Position numbers and translations under genes: made by a program
Source of the DNA: Desulfocapsa sp.
GTDB taxonomy: Bacteria; Desulfobacterota; Desulfobulbia; Desulfobulbales; Desulfocapsaceae
DNA: 64,000 nt
Assembly: GCA_022712975.1 (NCBI GenBank)
Contig: JAFLJO010000143.1
Coordinates: forward strand, 1-64,000
Direction of reading: 5' to 3'
Shown: positions 1-11,233 of the stretch, piece by piece
Layout: each line of letters begins with the position of its first letter
Position numbering within the stretch: position 1 is the stretch's first letter
The notes under the pieces: generated by a model
What the model saw: the letters and a program-made list of their open reading frames with translations, nothing else
What the model was told of the DNA's origin: nothing
Databases searched by the model: none

Positions 1-1040
1 CCGGGATATCAAAAATCTATCTTAATGATGAATTTATAAAATATTTTGACCACAGTTATCCTTTTCGGATTGCCTCTGATTTTTCAGCAGAACATCTTGC
101 AGGACTTGAAATCATCGACTGGGATCTTGACTCAGGTGAGATAGGCGGGATCAACGATCCCAAATACCTGAAGACAGTAGAAGCCTTTGCAGAATGGTTT
201 CGCGCACAACCTGAAGTAAAACACGTATACACCATCACAGACATCATGAAACGCCTTAACAAGAGCATGCATGGTGATGATCCGCTGTGGTACAAGCTAC
301 CTGAACAACGAGATCTGGCAGCCCAGTATCTGCTTCTTTTTGAAATGAGTCTTCCCTTTGGCCTTGACCTGAACGATCGTATCAACCTTGACAAATCAGC
401 TGCCCGGATGACAGTTTCCACTCCCAATATAGGCACTGCAGAAGTACTTGATCTTGAACGTCGCGGCCGTGAATGGCTGCAACTCAATGCACCGGAAATG
501 ACCACCTACGGATCGGGGCTCTCAATTATTTTTTCCTATATTTCAAAACGTAACATCGAATCCATGCTGAAAGGCTCCATCATTGCTCTGGTTCTCATTT
601 CTTTTTTAATGATCTTGGCACTACGTGATTTTAAGCTTGGAATTTTAAGCCTTATACCAAACCTCGTTCCTGCCTTTATGGCCTTTGGAGTATGGGGAAT
701 TTTTGTTGGACAGGTTGGACTCGCCGTATCAGTCATGATTGCCATGACTCTTGGAATTGTGGTTGATGACACCGTCCATTTTCTTTCAAAATATCAACGC
801 GGTCGCAAGGAACATGGCATGAGTCCCGAGGATTCTGTCAGATATGCTTTCAAAACCGTTGGGGCTGCTATCTGGGTTACAACCCTTGCGCTCGTTGGCG
901 GATTTGGCGTGCTTTCTTTTTCCAGCTTCCAGATCAACGCTCATATGGGAGCTATGACCACAATCACCATTATTTTTGCAATTATTCTCGACTTTTTCTT
1001 TCTACCAACACTTCTCTTAAAACTGGATACTAAAAAATGA
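1..1040 (+). CDS. RND/MMPL-family exporter, C-terminal part (runs off window start)
   Basis: The frame is open from base 3, so the gene begins before the window; about 346 residues are visible. They hold the end of a periplasmic loop followed by transmembrane helices typical of the second half of MMPL-type RND permeases. Visible features are a hydrophobic helix IIALVLISFLMILAL, a Pro/Gly-rich pair of helices, and the family motif GIVVDDTVHFLSKY with acidic residues in a membrane helix, which in RND proteins carries the proton relay. It ends in KKstop and overlaps the next gene by 4 bp (ATGA). In this family, linkage to a LolA-like periplasmic protein and an outer-membrane protein is common and suggests export or lipid trafficking across the envelope. 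The substrate cannot be read from the sequence. Confidence 0.85.
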   Translation, partial: GISKIYLNDEFIKYFDHSYPFRIASDFSAEHLAGLEIIDWDLDSGEIGGINDPKYLKTVEAFAEWFRAQPEVKHVYTITDIMKRLNKSMHGDDPLWYKLPEQRDLAAQYLLLFEMSLPFGLDLNDRINLDKSAARMTVSTPNIGTAEVLDLERRGREWLQLNAPEMTTYGSGLSIIFSYISKRNIESMLKGSIIALVLISFLMILALRDFKLGILSLIPNLVPAFMAFGVWGIFVGQVGLAVSVMIAMTLGIVVDDTVHFLSKYQRGRKEHGMSPEDSVRYAFKTVGAAIWVTTLALVGGFGVLSFSSFQINAHMGAMTTITIIFAIILDFFFLPTLLLKLDTKK

Positions 1041-1840
1041 ATTTCTTTTTCAGCAATACACTCACCGCCTCTTTCCTCCTCGCACCGCTGCTCTTTGTCC
1101 ATCCGGCCCATTCAGAGACCGCAGAAGAAAAAGGTTTAGCCATCGCCATGGAAGCCGATAGACGTGATAGAGGTTTTGGTGATTACACCGCAAATATGAC
1201 AATGATTCTGAAGAATAAACAGGGTAAAGAAAGCAAAAGATCCATTCGCAGCAAAACTCTTGAAGTACCAGGAGATGGTGACAAAAGTCTTTCCATTTTC
1301 GATACTCCGCGCGATGTTAAGGGAACCGCCTTTCTCACCTTTTCCCGTAAAAAAGGTGATGATGAGCAGTGGTTGTATCTGCCTGCCTTAAAACGTGTTA
1401 AACGCATTAATTCCCGCAATAAATCAGGTTCATTTATGGGCAGTGAATTTGCCTATGAGGATATTGCCAGTCAGGAAGTGGAAAAATACACCTATAAACA
1501 TCTTCGGGAAGAAGAGTATCGGGGAACACCCTGTTTTGTTGGAGAAAGCTATCCTGTGGATACAAAGAATTCAGGCTACACCAAACGTATCTCCTGGGTG
1601 GATACAGCAGAATACAGATTATTAAAAGTAGAATTTCATGACAGAAAAAAGAGTCTTTTGAAAACGCTTACCGTTGATGGATATCAGCAGTATCTCGGAA
1701 AATACTGGCGTGCAGACAGCATGAATATGGTGAACCACCAAACCGGAAAATCCACCACTCTCCTCTTTAATGATTACAACTTCCGAACAGGTCTTACTGA
1801 TAAAGATTTCAATTCAACAAGCTTAAAACGTGTCCGCTAA
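1037..1840 (+). CDS. Outer membrane lipoprotein-sorting (LolA-like) protein
   Basis: 267 aa with an N-terminal signal peptide (hydrophobic FLLAPLLFVHPAHSE, cleavage near residue 27). The mature part has the pattern of the LolA-like superfamily found beside RND exporters: an early AMEADRRDRGFGDYTA segment, then DTPRDVKGTAFLTFSRK and a QWLYLPALKRVKRI segment, followed by beta-strand-rich sequence. It likely folds as a half beta-barrel that binds a lipid or lipoprotein moiety in the periplasm. The start codon overlaps the stop of the exporter gene and its end overlaps the next gene by 11 bp, so the three are translationally coupled. The specific ligand is unknown; calling it a true LolA would be wrong because linkage and length differ. 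Confidence 0.8.
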   Translation: MNFFFSNTLTASFLLAPLLFVHPAHSETAEEKGLAIAMEADRRDRGFGDYTANMTMILKNKQGKESKRSIRSKTLEVPGDGDKSLSIFDTPRDVKGTAFLTFSRKKGDDEQWLYLPALKRVKRINSRNKSGSFMGSEFAYEDIASQEVEKYTYKHLREEEYRGTPCFVGESYPVDTKNSGYTKRISWVDTAEYRLLKVEFHDRKKSLLKTLTVDGYQQYLGKYWRADSMNMVNHQTGKSTTLLFNDYNFRTGLTDKDFNSTSLKRVR

Positions 1841-3047
1841 ACTCTCCCAAAAAACGTTTTTTGCCTCTGGATCAAGTATTATTGCATTACTGCTTCTGCT
1901 GTCCAGCAATGCACAATCATTTGAAGTAGATGGTGAAATTTCTGTGCAGGGATTTCTTTTTTTTGAGAATGGTGCCTGGTCGCATCAGGAAAACCAGTCC
2001 GTATCAGGAGCAGTAACGGTTAAAATGTATCACGAGATTCATGATACCTTCCACCTCTCCCTAGAGGCATTCTATCGAATAGATAGTGAAGACCGGGAAC
2101 GAAGTCATGGCGATTTGCGCCTGGCTGAAGCACTCTATTTCACAGACAACTGGGAAGTATCTGTCGGCCTCGGACGGGTTTTCTGGGGTGCCACAGAATT
2201 TGTTCATCTTGTGGATATCATTAACCAGACCGATCAGGTTGAAGCTCTGGATGGAGAAGAAAAGCTGGGCCAGCCGATGCTGCACCTCACGGTGCCACAT
2301 GACTGGGGTGTTTTTGAAGCATTTGTCCTACCATGGTTTCGGGAACGCACATTCCCTGGTGTGAACGGTCGTTTTCGCACAGTATTGCCAGTGGACACAG
2401 ACCGGGCAGTGTATGAGAGTAGTGCCGGACAACATCATACTGATCTTGCAATTCGGTATTCCACAACACTTGGTACCACAGATTTAGGCCTTTATTATTT
2501 TAACGGTACAGCCCGGGAACCAGTTTTATTATTTTCTCATCAGCAAACTTCTTCCCCCATACTCTACCCGTACTATGAACAGATTGGTCAAACCGGCCTC
2601 GATCTTCAAATGGCTGCCGGGGAATGGTTACTCAAAGCTGAGGCATATTATCGTATTGGCCAGAGCCGTTCCTATGCTGCCACCACATTCGGTTTTGAAT
2701 ACACGCTCGTTGGTATTGCTGATACCATGATGGATCTGGGACTTATAGGGGAATATGTGTATGATGACCGTGATGATGGCTGGCTGCCAACGATTTACGA
2801 AAACGACGTTATGACTGGTTTACGGCTTGCTGTCAATGATATGGATGATTCAAAAATCCTGCTTGGTGTCATACGGGACATTCATTCTGACTCGACAATT
2901 TTTGCTGTTGAAGCCAGTCGACGGCTGGGAGATTCTATTAGAGTCAATCTGGATGCCTCTTTTTTTATGAATATTAATATATTAGATCCTGCAGTAAGTC
3001 TTGCTCGTGATGATTTCATCAAACTTGAAATGGTATGGTACTGGTAA
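1830..3047 (+). CDS. Predicted outer-membrane beta-barrel protein of the exporter operon
   Basis: 405 aa from a GTG start inside the end of the previous gene. A signal peptide (ASGSSIIALLLLLSSNAQS) is followed by alternating polar/aromatic strands and a C-terminal LEMVWYW, the terminal-aromatic ending recognised by the BAM machinery. Repeated motifs such as WEVSVGLGRVFWGATEFVHLVDIINQ resemble the alginate-export/DUF1302-like barrel group that accompanies RND plus LolA-like genes; this family assignment is from memory of that pattern and is tentative. Its position third in a coupled operon suggests it is the outer-membrane partner of the exporter. It overlaps the nuclease gene that follows by 13 bp. 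Confidence 0.7.
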   Translation: MSAKLSQKTFFASGSSIIALLLLLSSNAQSFEVDGEISVQGFLFFENGAWSHQENQSVSGAVTVKMYHEIHDTFHLSLEAFYRIDSEDRERSHGDLRLAEALYFTDNWEVSVGLGRVFWGATEFVHLVDIINQTDQVEALDGEEKLGQPMLHLTVPHDWGVFEAFVLPWFRERTFPGVNGRFRTVLPVDTDRAVYESSAGQHHTDLAIRYSTTLGTTDLGLYYFNGTAREPVLLFSHQQTSSPILYPYYEQIGQTGLDLQMAAGEWLLKAEAYYRIGQSRSYAATTFGFEYTLVGIADTMMDLGLIGEYVYDDRDDGWLPTIYENDVMTGLRLAVNDMDDSKILLGVIRDIHSDSTIFAVEASRRLGDSIRVNLDASFFMNINILDPAVSLARDDFIKLEMVWYW

Positions 3048-3628
3048 AAATCTCAATGAATACACTTTCATTCATACTTCCAGTAGCCCTCTCAATTCTT
3101 TGCCTTCCTGTTCTTGCAGACTCAAGATCTGAACAGTATGAGAATTTCTACAATGTTCAATTCGTAAAAAACTATGATGGTGATTCAATTACTTTCAACA
3201 TTCCAAATACTCCTGCAATTGTTGGTAAAAATATGGTTATTCGCTTGCGCGGGATAGACACCCCGGAACTCAGGAAAAAAACCTGCGCTGCCGAAAAAGA
3301 AAAAGCACAACAGGCAAAACAACTGGTTCACTCCATGCTTAAAAATGCAAAGACCATACACCTGCATCGAATAGGGAGAGGTAAGTACTTCAGAATACTA
3401 GCCGATGTTGAATTTGATGGACAGGATCTCGCAACTGCATTACTTGATCGTGATCTTGCTGTAAAATATTCTGGCGGGAAAAGAGACTTCAACTGGTGCA
3501 GGGAAAGCAGTAAGACAATATCAGTACGACATAACTCCAGGTCTGTTCTGCCCCCCAAAGTTTCAGGTGTGTATGTCTGGCCCCCACCGCCAGTTCAAAA
3601 ACCAATCGACAAAAAGAACAGCAAATGA
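3035..3628 (+). CDS. Secreted staphylococcal-nuclease (SNase/thermonuclease) family protein
   Basis: 197 aa (190 aa if the ATG at 3056 is used; that start gives the cleaner signal peptide MNTLSFILPVALSILCLPVLA). The SNase OB-fold follows: VKNYDGDSITFNI, then RLRGIDTPELRKKTC containing the catalytic Arg and Glu, and GKYFRILADVEFDG carrying the second Arg, so all three key residues of the fold are present. It would cleave phosphodiester bonds of DNA or RNA outside the cytoplasm. The tail is rich in Pro and Lys. The gene overlaps the barrel gene, but no functional link with the exporter is obvious. A short gap to the convergent gene at 3671 ends the operon. Confidence 0.8.
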   Translation: MVLVKISMNTLSFILPVALSILCLPVLADSRSEQYENFYNVQFVKNYDGDSITFNIPNTPAIVGKNMVIRLRGIDTPELRKKTCAAEKEKAQQAKQLVHSMLKNAKTIHLHRIGRGKYFRILADVEFDGQDLATALLDRDLAVKYSGGKRDFNWCRESSKTISVRHNSRSVLPPKVSGVYVWPPPPVQKPIDKKNSK

Positions 3629-3670
3629 CAAAAAACAACAACGACCTGCTTTCTGACAAGCGAAAAACTT

Positions 3671-3946
3671 TTATTCCTTCAGAAGATCAGCAAGTTCCTC
3701 AGGGGTAAGGATGGATCGCAACTGCTGGGAACGACGATCATTATCCATACGCCGATCTGCCCCTTTGCGACGATCAACGCCCAAACGTGAATTAGCTAAA
3801 GAGCGTATCCAGGATTTCAGCGAACGCTTTGTAGGTGGATTAACCTCACGATAATCAAAACGACGCTCACTGGACATTCTTCTGTCGCTAATATCCCTGC
3901 GTTCACGTGTACCATCACGCCGTTCTGATTCATCCCATTGTTGCAA
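3671..3946 (-). CDS. Small, highly charged Arg-repeat protein of unknown function
   Basis: 91 aa beginning at TTG, chosen because GAGG lies 7 nt upstream while a nearby ATG in another frame is too close to it. About a third of the residues are Arg/Asp/Glu, arranged as repeated (E/D)RR cassettes: SERRDGTRERRD, SDRRMSSERR, DRRKGADRRMDNDRR. The C-terminus ends in ILTPEELADLLKE, a possible amphipathic helix. No domain is recognised. Similar xRRxGxDRR stretches occur as N-terminal tails in Desulfobacterota proteins, sometimes next to PilZ domains, but no such domain is present here. It is transcribed away from the nuclease and lies downstream of the GGDEF-EAL gene. Confidence 0.55.
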   Translation of the reverse strand: MQQWDESERRDGTRERRDISDRRMSSERRFDYREVNPPTKRSLKSWIRSLANSRLGVDRRKGADRRMDNDRRSQQLRSILTPEELADLLKE

Positions 3947-4106
3947 AGCATGTCCTCAAAAATCGTATATAATCCCAAAAATTATTGATGCTCTTGATAC
4001 TAAACGAATCTTTTGAGCAATTCACTAAAAACCTTTACGATTCTGTAACGCAACAAGTTAAAAAAGTTTTTCTTACGAAACGTACACGAAATACCTTTCG
4101 GATTAA

Positions 4107-4124
4107 CTAGCATGCTTGCTAGCT
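4107..4124. terminator. Hairpin at the end of the GGDEF-EAL gene
   Basis: CTAGCA-TGCT-TGCTAG forms a 6-bp stem across the stop codon of the minus-strand GGDEF-EAL gene. On the minus strand it is followed by TTAATCC, too short a T-run for a strong intrinsic terminator. Confidence 0.35.
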
Positions 4125-6230
4125 GAGAAGTTTAACAAATTTCTCCTGTGGAACAGGAGGGCTAAAATAAAACCCCTGGCCTTCATCGGCACCAAAACTC
4201 TTTAAAAGTTCAAGCTGTTCTTCTGTCTCAATCCCTTCTGCGACAATTTTCATTCCAAGACTATGGCCCATTGCAATAATCGCCTTAATAATAACAAGAT
4301 TGTTTTTAAGCTCAGTACATCCCATGACAAAAGAACGGTCAATTTTTATAATATCCACAGGAAAAGATGTTAAGTAGCTAAGAGAAGAGTACCCTGTTCC
4401 AAAATCATCCAAGGCAATTCTCAGGCTCAGGTCTTTCATCTGATCGAGTATCCACACAATCTCCTTGGTATCCCGCATCAGAATATTTTCAGTGATTTCC
4501 ACCTCGAGATATTTTGCATCAAGCCCGCCTTCCTGAAGTGCATCTCTAATAACTTCTATTATATTCTGGCTGGCAAGTTTATATCCTGATAAATTAACTG
4601 CAATTCGTATTGCACCAAAACCTTGCTCTCTCCATTCTTTATTTTGCCTGCATGCAGTTTGAATCACCCATTTATTGATATCAACAATCAAGCCGGACTC
4701 TTCTGCAATTGAAATAAATTTATCGGGTGGGATCATACCCTTCTGCGGGTGCAGCCAACGTATTAAAGCTTCGGCACCAACAATTTTACCGGTGGAAAGT
4801 TCAATTTGTGGCTGGTAATAGAGGAGAAATTCATCTCTGGCCAAGCCACTTTTCATATCCTTCTCGAAAGTCAAACGTTCACGTATTGCTGTATTTAGAG
4901 ATTCCTTATAAAACTGGTAATTATTTTTTCCTTTATCTTTTGCGTGATACATTGCTGAATCAGCGTGCTTCAACAAGACTTCCGCACTAGCACCATCTGC
5001 AGGAAAGACACTGATACCAATACTTGTAGTTACATTTATTTCATAACTTTCCAGCACATAGGTTTGTTGCATTTCAGACAGAATTCTTCGAGCCACAATC
5101 GCTGCATTTTCAGGATCACCCACGTCTGTCAATAAAACAGTAAACTCATCTCCCCCAAGTCGGGCAATCAGAGCATCAGACTCATCACCAGTGGACTTTG
5201 TTATAGTATCTGTGGCACGAAGACATCCTCGCAAGGTTTCGGCAACATTCTTTAACAGAAGATCACCAACATGGTGACCAAAACTATCATTTATCTGTTT
5301 AAAATGATCCAAATCAAGAAATAATAATGCAAAGGTTGTTTTATGGCGTTTTGCATACGAAATCTCCTGGTCAAGGCGGTCCATAAACAACATCCGATTG
5401 GCAAGACCTGTTAATCCATCATAAAAGGCAAGCATGCGTATTTCTTCTTCTGCACGCTTCAGCTGGGTCACATCCTGTACCGCACCTACTATAAATTCAG
5501 CCACACCATCAGTATTGAAAAATATTTCCCCACTATTCAATATATGACGCAAATTCCCGTCAGGAAGGATAACCTTGTAGTTCACGCTCAATGGTGTCTT
5601 GGTTGAAATTGCAGTATCAATCTTCTGCTTAACCTTGTCATGTTCCTGGGCAACCACAGGTGCCAGAAAATCTTTATACGTAACCTCCCGGTCAACACTC
5701 AATCCTAAAAGGCGGCTGGCTTCGGGGGAACAGTGAAAAATAGTATTTATAATATCAAATTCCCAGTTACCAAGCATGGCAAGCTCCTGGGTTTTGGCGA
5801 GTCTACGTTCACTTCTGGTTAATTCATGGAATGCCCGACCGGCCCGCAGCATATATTTGGCTCTATGGCCAAGCATTACCCAATTTAAAGGTTTTGAAAC
5901 AAAATCGTTGGCACCGACTTTAAATGCTCGTTCAGTTGAATCTGAATCATCAAGTCCAGTCACCATAAGAATTTGTGTATGGTGTCCTTCTTGCAGGTCA
6001 CGTATTGCAGTACAGGTCTCAAAACCATCCATTCCCGGCATCACAACATCAAGTAAGACAAGATCAGGTCTGTTTGATTGAAAAAGAACCAGCGCTTCCC
6101 TGCCATTTTCAGCTTCGATCACTTCAAACCCCTCTTTTTCCAGAGCGGCACTTATGGATAGACGTAACGAAAGTTCATCTTCGACAACCAGAGCCAGAGG
6201 ATTCCCCCTTAATGGATTGGAATATATCAC
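4119..6230 (-). CDS. Response regulator with PAS, GGDEF and EAL domains
   Basis: 703 aa from a GTG start with GGGAG 11 nt upstream. The order is REC (about 12-125, phospho-acceptor Asp61 in [13 protein letters not shown], Lys in VSKPLNW), PAS (about 150-258), GGDEF (about 265-435, intact RLGGDEF at 357-363) and EAL (about 455-700). The EAL part keeps the metal and base residues: EALIRW, the Glu in [32 protein letters not shown] and GQGFYFSPP. Both cyclic-di-GMP synthesis and hydrolysis are therefore possible. No RxxD inhibitory site is seen just before GGDEF, and an 11-residue insertion precedes it. It sits downstream of the hybrid kinase at 6376 (145-bp gap) and is the obvious phosphorelay output for the cluster. 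Confidence 0.92.
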   Translation of the reverse strand: MIYSNPLRGNPLALVVEDELSLRLSISAALEKEGFEVIEAENGREALVLFQSNRPDLVLLDVVMPGMDGFETCTAIRDLQEGHHTQILMVTGLDDSDSTERAFKVGANDFVSKPLNWVMLGHRAKYMLRAGRAFHELTRSERRLAKTQELAMLGNWEFDIINTIFHCSPEASRLLGLSVDREVTYKDFLAPVVAQEHDKVKQKIDTAISTKTPLSVNYKVILPDGNLRHILNSGEIFFNTDGVAEFIVGAVQDVTQLKRAEEEIRMLAFYDGLTGLANRMLFMDRLDQEISYAKRHKTTFALLFLDLDHFKQINDSFGHHVGDLLLKNVAETLRGCLRATDTITKSTGDESDALIARLGGDEFTVLLTDVGDPENAAIVARRILSEMQQTYVLESYEINVTTSIGISVFPADGASAEVLLKHADSAMYHAKDKGKNNYQFYKESLNTAIRERLTFEKDMKSGLARDEFLLYYQPQIELSTGKIVGAEALIRWLHPQKGMIPPDKFISIAEESGLIVDINKWVIQTACRQNKEWREQGFGAIRIAVNLSGYKLASQNIIEVIRDALQEGGLDAKYLEVEITENILMRDTKEIVWILDQMKDLSLRIALDDFGTGYSSLSYLTSFPVDIIKIDRSFVMGCTELKNNLVIIKAIIAMGHSLGMKIVAEGIETEEQLELLKSFGADEGQGFYFSPPVPQEKFVKLLS

Positions 6231-6375
6231 AATATATAAATCTCCCTATTTAAGGCATCATAAACTATAAAACGTTTAGTACCTTATAAATTCTTTCGAA
6301 GTCTACGCTTATCTCGTTTTTTTTAAAAAAAAGAGAAAGGATAAAATTCACAAACTCTATTCTTTGAAAAAGCCA

Positions 6376-8670
6376 TTATTGTTTACTTGAAAATGGTTTT
6401 TTAGAGTCCATTTCTCTATTCAACTCAACTTTAACCAAAAGATATTCCGATTCCATGGCTGAGACCAGATCCGTTGTACTTTCCAAGGTATTCTTCATAC
6501 AGTTCATCTCAAGTTCTCTACATATTTCAGAGAGAGTTATAGCCCCTACATTAGCACTGCTCGATTTAAGACTATGGGCAGCGTTTTGTAATGCTTCCAA
6601 GTTATTCCCGGCAAGAGCATAACGCAATTCAGCAATGAGAGACTCGGAACTCGCAATATACGCACGAATAATTCTTTCAAGGATATTCGGTTTTCCTTCC
6701 ATTTGTAAATTTCGAAGTGCACTGAGTACGTTGTGATCAACTGGTGACAAACCGAGTTCTTTTTCTTTTGTCATATTTTCCTCTAAAGATGGTTTATCTT
6801 CAGCCTTTAGATTTTTATTTCCTGAACTTACATTAACAAATGAAATTTGTGGTGGTTTTTGGGAAGACCAACGGTCAAGGATTTCCAAAATACCATTTTG
6901 CTTAAAAGGTTTACTGAGATAATCATCCATACCAGCTGAAAGACACTTTTCCCTGTCCCCTTCCAGAGCATTTGCAGTTAATGCTATGATAGGAACATGG
7001 TTTCCGACAGCCTCTTTTTCTTCCCTCAGTCGAATTGCAGCAGTGGCCTGATACCCATCCATCACCGGCATCTGGCAATCCATAAAAATAAGGCTGTAGG
7101 AGTACTTTGCTGTTGAATCAACCGCTTCCTGACCGTTTGAAACAAGAGTTACATCACAGACAATCTTTTGCAGCATGCCTTGGATCACTTCCCGGTTGGT
7201 TTCATTATCTTCGGCAACGAGCACATGTATATCCATTTTTTTGTTTACTTCGCAGGTACCGGAACTCGTCCGAACAGGATCTAGAAGTGATTGTTCTCTT
7301 TCTCTTTCAGGGGCTGACTCAAGATTGACTTTAAAAAAGAAATCTGACCCATTTCCAGGCTCGCTATCATACTCTAACACACCCCCCATATAGGAAACAA
7401 GTTCACTGGAAATAACGAGACCAAGTCCGGTGCCGCCATATTTACGGGTTGTTGAGCCATCGGCCTGTGAAAAAGGTTTAAAAAGATGTGACTGAACTTC
7501 CTGGCTGATACCTATACCAGTGTCATGAACAATTATCAGCAGACTAACATGATGACTATCCACTTTGTTTGTAGCTACACGAATGACCACTTCACCTGTT
7601 TTAGTAAACTTTATTGCATTTGCTACAAGATTAGTAATAACCTGCTGTATTCGTGTTGGATCTCCCTTCAAGTTCAAAGAGGTCTCAGGGGGAATAATAA
7701 CATCAAACGTAAGACCTTTCTCCTGAGCATCCCTGGCAAACATCTGTTCGACATCTAAGAGCAGACGCTCCAAATTAAAAGGAATGGATTCAAGCTCCAG
7801 TTTACCTGCCTCAATTTTTGATAAATCAAGTATATCATTGATGATTGCCAGTAATAATTCACCAGATCCTTGGATAATTTCTGAGAATCTGCGTTGTTCA
7901 CTTGAAAGATCTGTATCCTGCAAAAGTTCTATCATACCCAGAACTCCGTTCATCGGAGTACGGATTTCATGACTCATATTAGCCAGGAATTCACTTTTGG
8001 CTCTATTCGCTATAGTTTCACTTTTAATCGCCGATTCAAGCTGATTGATCAGGTTAATATTGGTATAATATACCGTTAAGCTCTTTACCAGCGCATCATG
8101 CTGCTCTTTTCCAACCCAATTCATAACTAGTAAAAAAATTACAACACAAAGTGAGAACTGCCAGGAAAAAGGATTTGAGGATGACAGAAAGAGAAAGGAA
8201 ATTACAAGTGCAAAAGGTGCACTATGGACTATTTGTGCCAACCTGTTCATTGCAAATACAGTTACAGAAATAACAAGCGAGCCCACCATAACAAGAATAA
8301 TGAAGAGCTGTGAGTACACACTATCAAAAACAGTAGGCAAAAGGGCTAAAAGACTCCAGGCAATGCCTAACATTGCTGTCATGACAATATATAAATTGAA
8401 GAGCTTTTTTTGAACCTGGGAAGGTTGATTTTTTTTTGTATAGAGATACGATACAAAATATCTGGTTCCTGCCAAAACAATCATCAATATTACCCATAGA
8501 GTTAATGGGGACACTGGAACGACAGCCCGCAAGCAAAAAAAGAAAGCAACACTGGCAACAGCAATTAAAGCATTGTCCCTGAATGCACCAGCAAAAAGAA
8601 GATTTGTTAACTCCTGTTTAACTTCAGCAGCAATTATTTTTTTTGAGATGTGGCTGGTTTTGTTTTGCAT
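6376..8670 (-). CDS. Membrane hybrid histidine kinase with REC and Hpt domains
   Basis: 764 aa; AGGAG lies 5 nt before the ATG. The N-terminal 190 residues hold about six transmembrane helices and no clear periplasmic sensor. HisKA follows ([19 protein letters not shown], His234), then HATPase_c with the N, G1 and G2 boxes ([23 protein letters not shown]), a REC domain ([13 protein letters not shown], Lys in YLSKPF) and a C-terminal Hpt domain ([14 protein letters not shown], His near 699). It therefore contains a full His-Asp-His relay able to pass phosphate to a separate receiver. The gene starts 45 bp downstream of the CHASE8-type kinase and lies upstream of the REC-GGDEF-EAL gene, in the same direction. 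Confidence 0.93.
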   Translation of the reverse strand: MQNKTSHISKKIIAAEVKQELTNLLFAGAFRDNALIAVASVAFFFCLRAVVPVSPLTLWVILMIVLAGTRYFVSYLYTKKNQPSQVQKKLFNLYIVMTAMLGIAWSLLALLPTVFDSVYSQLFIILVMVGSLVISVTVFAMNRLAQIVHSAPFALVISFLFLSSSNPFSWQFSLCVVIFLLVMNWVGKEQHDALVKSLTVYYTNINLINQLESAIKSETIANRAKSEFLANMSHEIRTPMNGVLGMIELLQDTDLSSEQRRFSEIIQGSGELLLAIINDILDLSKIEAGKLELESIPFNLERLLLDVEQMFARDAQEKGLTFDVIIPPETSLNLKGDPTRIQQVITNLVANAIKFTKTGEVVIRVATNKVDSHHVSLLIIVHDTGIGISQEVQSHLFKPFSQADGSTTRKYGGTGLGLVISSELVSYMGGVLEYDSEPGNGSDFFFKVNLESAPEREREQSLLDPVRTSSGTCEVNKKMDIHVLVAEDNETNREVIQGMLQKIVCDVTLVSNGQEAVDSTAKYSYSLIFMDCQMPVMDGYQATAAIRLREEKEAVGNHVPIIALTANALEGDREKCLSAGMDDYLSKPFKQNGILEILDRWSSQKPPQISFVNVSSGNKNLKAEDKPSLEENMTKEKELGLSPVDHNVLSALRNLQMEGKPNILERIIRAYIASSESLIAELRYALAGNNLEALQNAAHSLKSSSANVGAITLSEICRELEMNCMKNTLESTTDLVSAMESEYLLVKVELNREMDSKKPFSSKQ

Positions 8671-8715
8671 AATAACTCCTGAGCATGAAACACTGTGGGT
8701 ACAAGATATACGGGA

Positions 8716-10650
8716 TCAGTAATTGGAAAGCCATTTCTCCAAAACAGCCTGAAGCTGATTCGCATGCAGGGGTTTGCTGAGGTAGTCATCCATTCCAGCT
8801 ATAAGACAACGTTCCCGATCACCACCCATGGCGTGAGCCGTAAGAGCAACTATGGGTGTGCGGGAAGCTCCTGTCTGCTTTTCAAATTCCCTAATTTTAC
8901 CTGTTGCACTATAGCCATCAAGCTCAGGCATCTGGCAATCCATGAAGATAATATCATATTTATGATCTTTAACCGCCTGGCAGGCCTCCTTACCATTTGC
9001 AACCAGATCAACCCGGCAGCCAAACAATTCAAGCATTCCCTCGGCAACAATCTGATTAGTGATATTATCCTCAGCAAGAAGAACCCGGCAGTTGTACTGA
9101 CTAGGGTTGGAATCAAATTCCTGCTGTTCCTGTCTATAGTTAACAAGAGCAGTTTCCTGATCAACCGGAACCTCTAAACTCACTGTAAACCAGAAACAGG
9201 TACCACGCTCCGGTTCACTGATTACTGCTATTTCACCACCCATTAATTCAACCAGATGGCGTGAAATTGTCAACCCGAGTCCGGTTCCACCATATTTTCG
9301 TGTGGTGCTGCTATCTGCCTGGGAAAAAGTGTCGAAAATTCCTTTTCTTTGCTCTGAAGTGATTCCAATTCCGGTATCACGCACTTCAAAACGCAAACTG
9401 CATTTCCCCTCTTCCAGTCTTTTAAGCTCAGTTACAAGATGTACACTGCCCTTATCCGTAAACTTGATGGCATTGCCAATAAGGTTGGTAAGAACCTGAC
9501 GTAGTCGAACCGGGTCTCCATGAACAATCACAGGTACGCCTTCCTTAACCTTGCTGTCCAGAGTTAATCCTTTCTCACTGGCCTTACTGGAAAAAAGATC
9601 ATAGATTCCATCTATAAGTTCCCGTAGATCAAAATTTACAGACTCAAGTGTCAACTTTCCAGCCTCAATCTTTGAGAAATCAAGAATATCATTGATAATA
9701 TAGAGCAGATTTTTTCCGGAAGCTCGAATAGTCCTGGCAAGCTGCAGTTGTTTTTCCTGAAGATCGGTCTGCAACAACAGGTCAGCAACACCAAGAACAC
9801 CATTCATGGGGGTTCTGATCTCATGACTCATATTGGCAAAAAATTCACTTTTGGCCCAACTTGCCGATTCGGCTGCATCCTTTGCCTTAACGAGATCCTT
9901 AGTACGCTCAGCCACCTGCTCTTCAAGATGTTCATCACGCTCCTGAATCTGATCCAGCATGTCGTTAAAACCGGTGGCCAGAAGTCCCAGCTCATCATCA
10001 CTCATTACAGGGATACGGAGATCATACTGTTTTTTTCTGGAAATCTGTTTCATTGCCTCGGACAGAGTAGTAATAGGGGAAGCAATGACCCGCAACAGAC
10101 GGGTGGATAACAGCATGGCAGCCAGTAGACCAAATATCATAATGCCTGCCATTCCCACTCCGATCAAAAACAGATTGTGCCGTGATTCCGCAAGACTCAC
10201 TTGAATAAACAGGCTGCCTATCTGCTCACCATCCAAAACAATTGGCTGTCTAATACCAACATAATCAGCATGCACATTGAAAAGACGTAAATGCTGATCC
10301 TCCTGAGAAATCTCCATATGCCACTTCTCTTTGCATGTTAAACTCTTGTACTCAGCAAAGAGTTGCCGGTCCATGGAATAGATTCCGGCATGAACAATTG
10401 AAGGCTTTGCTGAAAGAGATGCAAGGATGGTTTCCAGGGTAGATTTATCCTGAAAAGCCAAACCGACTCGGCTATTTTCAGCGATCACACTGGAAAGGGT
10501 CTCCAGTTCTCCGTGAAGTTGTTTGCGGATTAGATACTGCTGACTGACAAAGGAGACCACAGTGGTAAGCAATAAAGCCATACTACAGGCCAGCAGAATA
10601 ATTGTATTGAGTTTATGCCTGATAGGCAGTTGTTGGAACCAGGTTTTCAT
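8716..10650 (-). CDS. Hybrid histidine kinase with CHASE8-like periplasmic sensor and HAMP
   Basis: 644 aa. A first transmembrane helix (about 14-36), a periplasmic domain of about 120 residues with the CHASE8 pattern ([30 protein letters not shown]), a second helix (about 160-183) and HAMP come first. HisKA follows ([19 protein letters not shown], His277), then HATPase_c and a C-terminal REC ([13 protein letters not shown]). There is no Hpt domain, so transfer to the Hpt of the neighbouring kinase or another carrier is plausible. CHASE8 domains are typical partners of YfiR-like periplasmic proteins, as in the YfiBNR system where YfiR restrains a HAMP-GGDEF enzyme. Here the output is a kinase. 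The gene begins 7 bp after the YfiR-like gene. Confidence 0.92.
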   Translation of the reverse strand: MKTWFQQLPIRHKLNTIILLACSMALLLTTVVSFVSQQYLIRKQLHGELETLSSVIAENSRVGLAFQDKSTLETILASLSAKPSIVHAGIYSMDRQLFAEYKSLTCKEKWHMEISQEDQHLRLFNVHADYVGIRQPIVLDGEQIGSLFIQVSLAESRHNLFLIGVGMAGIMIFGLLAAMLLSTRLLRVIASPITTLSEAMKQISRKKQYDLRIPVMSDDELGLLATGFNDMLDQIQERDEHLEEQVAERTKDLVKAKDAAESASWAKSEFFANMSHEIRTPMNGVLGVADLLLQTDLQEKQLQLARTIRASGKNLLYIINDILDFSKIEAGKLTLESVNFDLRELIDGIYDLFSSKASEKGLTLDSKVKEGVPVIVHGDPVRLRQVLTNLIGNAIKFTDKGSVHLVTELKRLEEGKCSLRFEVRDTGIGITSEQRKGIFDTFSQADSSTTRKYGGTGLGLTISRHLVELMGGEIAVISEPERGTCFWFTVSLEVPVDQETALVNYRQEQQEFDSNPSQYNCRVLLAEDNITNQIVAEGMLELFGCRVDLVANGKEACQAVKDHKYDIIFMDCQMPELDGYSATGKIREFEKQTGASRTPIVALTAHAMGGDRERCLIAGMDDYLSKPLHANQLQAVLEKWLSNY

Positions 10651-10657
10651 TATTCTA

Positions 10658-11209
10658 TTATAGAATTTCCGTGGCCAGGTTTAAAAGAGCAGAATTAATT
10701 TCCAGTCCCTGTTCCCTGGCTCGACTCAGATTTATTTTAAAGGCCAGTTTGTCGCCCCTGGCAACAAACTCGACTATCCCTCTGGAACCAGCAAACCCCT
10801 CAATATCACTAACCATGATAATAGTGTGATCTACCAGAGTCTCATGAATATTAATAAGATTATTTTTCTCAGAAGAACTGATAAAAAGCAAATGACAGCT
10901 TCCAGCCTGTTGAACATCATCAACAATTTGCAGATTAATTTTTCTGTTGCCAACAGTTCGTGATTCAATAGCCGTCAAGGCTGAACCAATGGGATTTCTA
11001 CCCAGCACACAAACTTTATAAGGTTGATCCTCTCCAGTAAAGGATTCCTCTGGCAATTTGATAAACTTGGTGAAATTTAACAGAAAGGCCGCCTTGATTT
11101 TATATTCCACTGCAACAGCTGTCTCCTGTGTACCGGCAGTGGATACCGGCAGCATACAAGTCCATGCGGTGAAAAATAAAAAGAATGTGATGAGGGTCTT
11201 TCGTGTCAT
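10658..11209 (-). CDS. YfiR-like periplasmic protein (DUF4154)
   Basis: 183 aa with a signal peptide ([21 protein letters not shown]). The mature protein matches the YfiR/DUF4154 pattern: [41 protein letters not shown], a [16 protein letters not shown] segment and a final [15 protein letters not shown]. In Pseudomonas, YfiR binds the periplasmic part of the inner-membrane enzyme YfiN and represses it; by analogy this protein would control the adjacent CHASE8-type kinase. It lies 24 bp downstream of the truncated receptor gene and 7 bp upstream of the kinase, so all four genes appear co-transcribed. It may couple the state of the outer-membrane receptors to the kinase; this is inference. Confidence 0.85.
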   Translation of the reverse strand: MTRKTLITFFLFFTAWTCMLPVSTAGTQETAVAVEYKIKAAFLLNFTKFIKLPEESFTGEDQPYKVCVLGRNPIGSALTAIESRTVGNRKINLQIVDDVQQAGSCHLLFISSSEKNNLINIHETLVDHTIIMVSDIEGFAGSRGIVEFVARGDKLAFKINLSRAREQGLEINSALLNLATEIL

Positions 11210-11233
11210 TATGATCTACTTATTCTCATCCTG

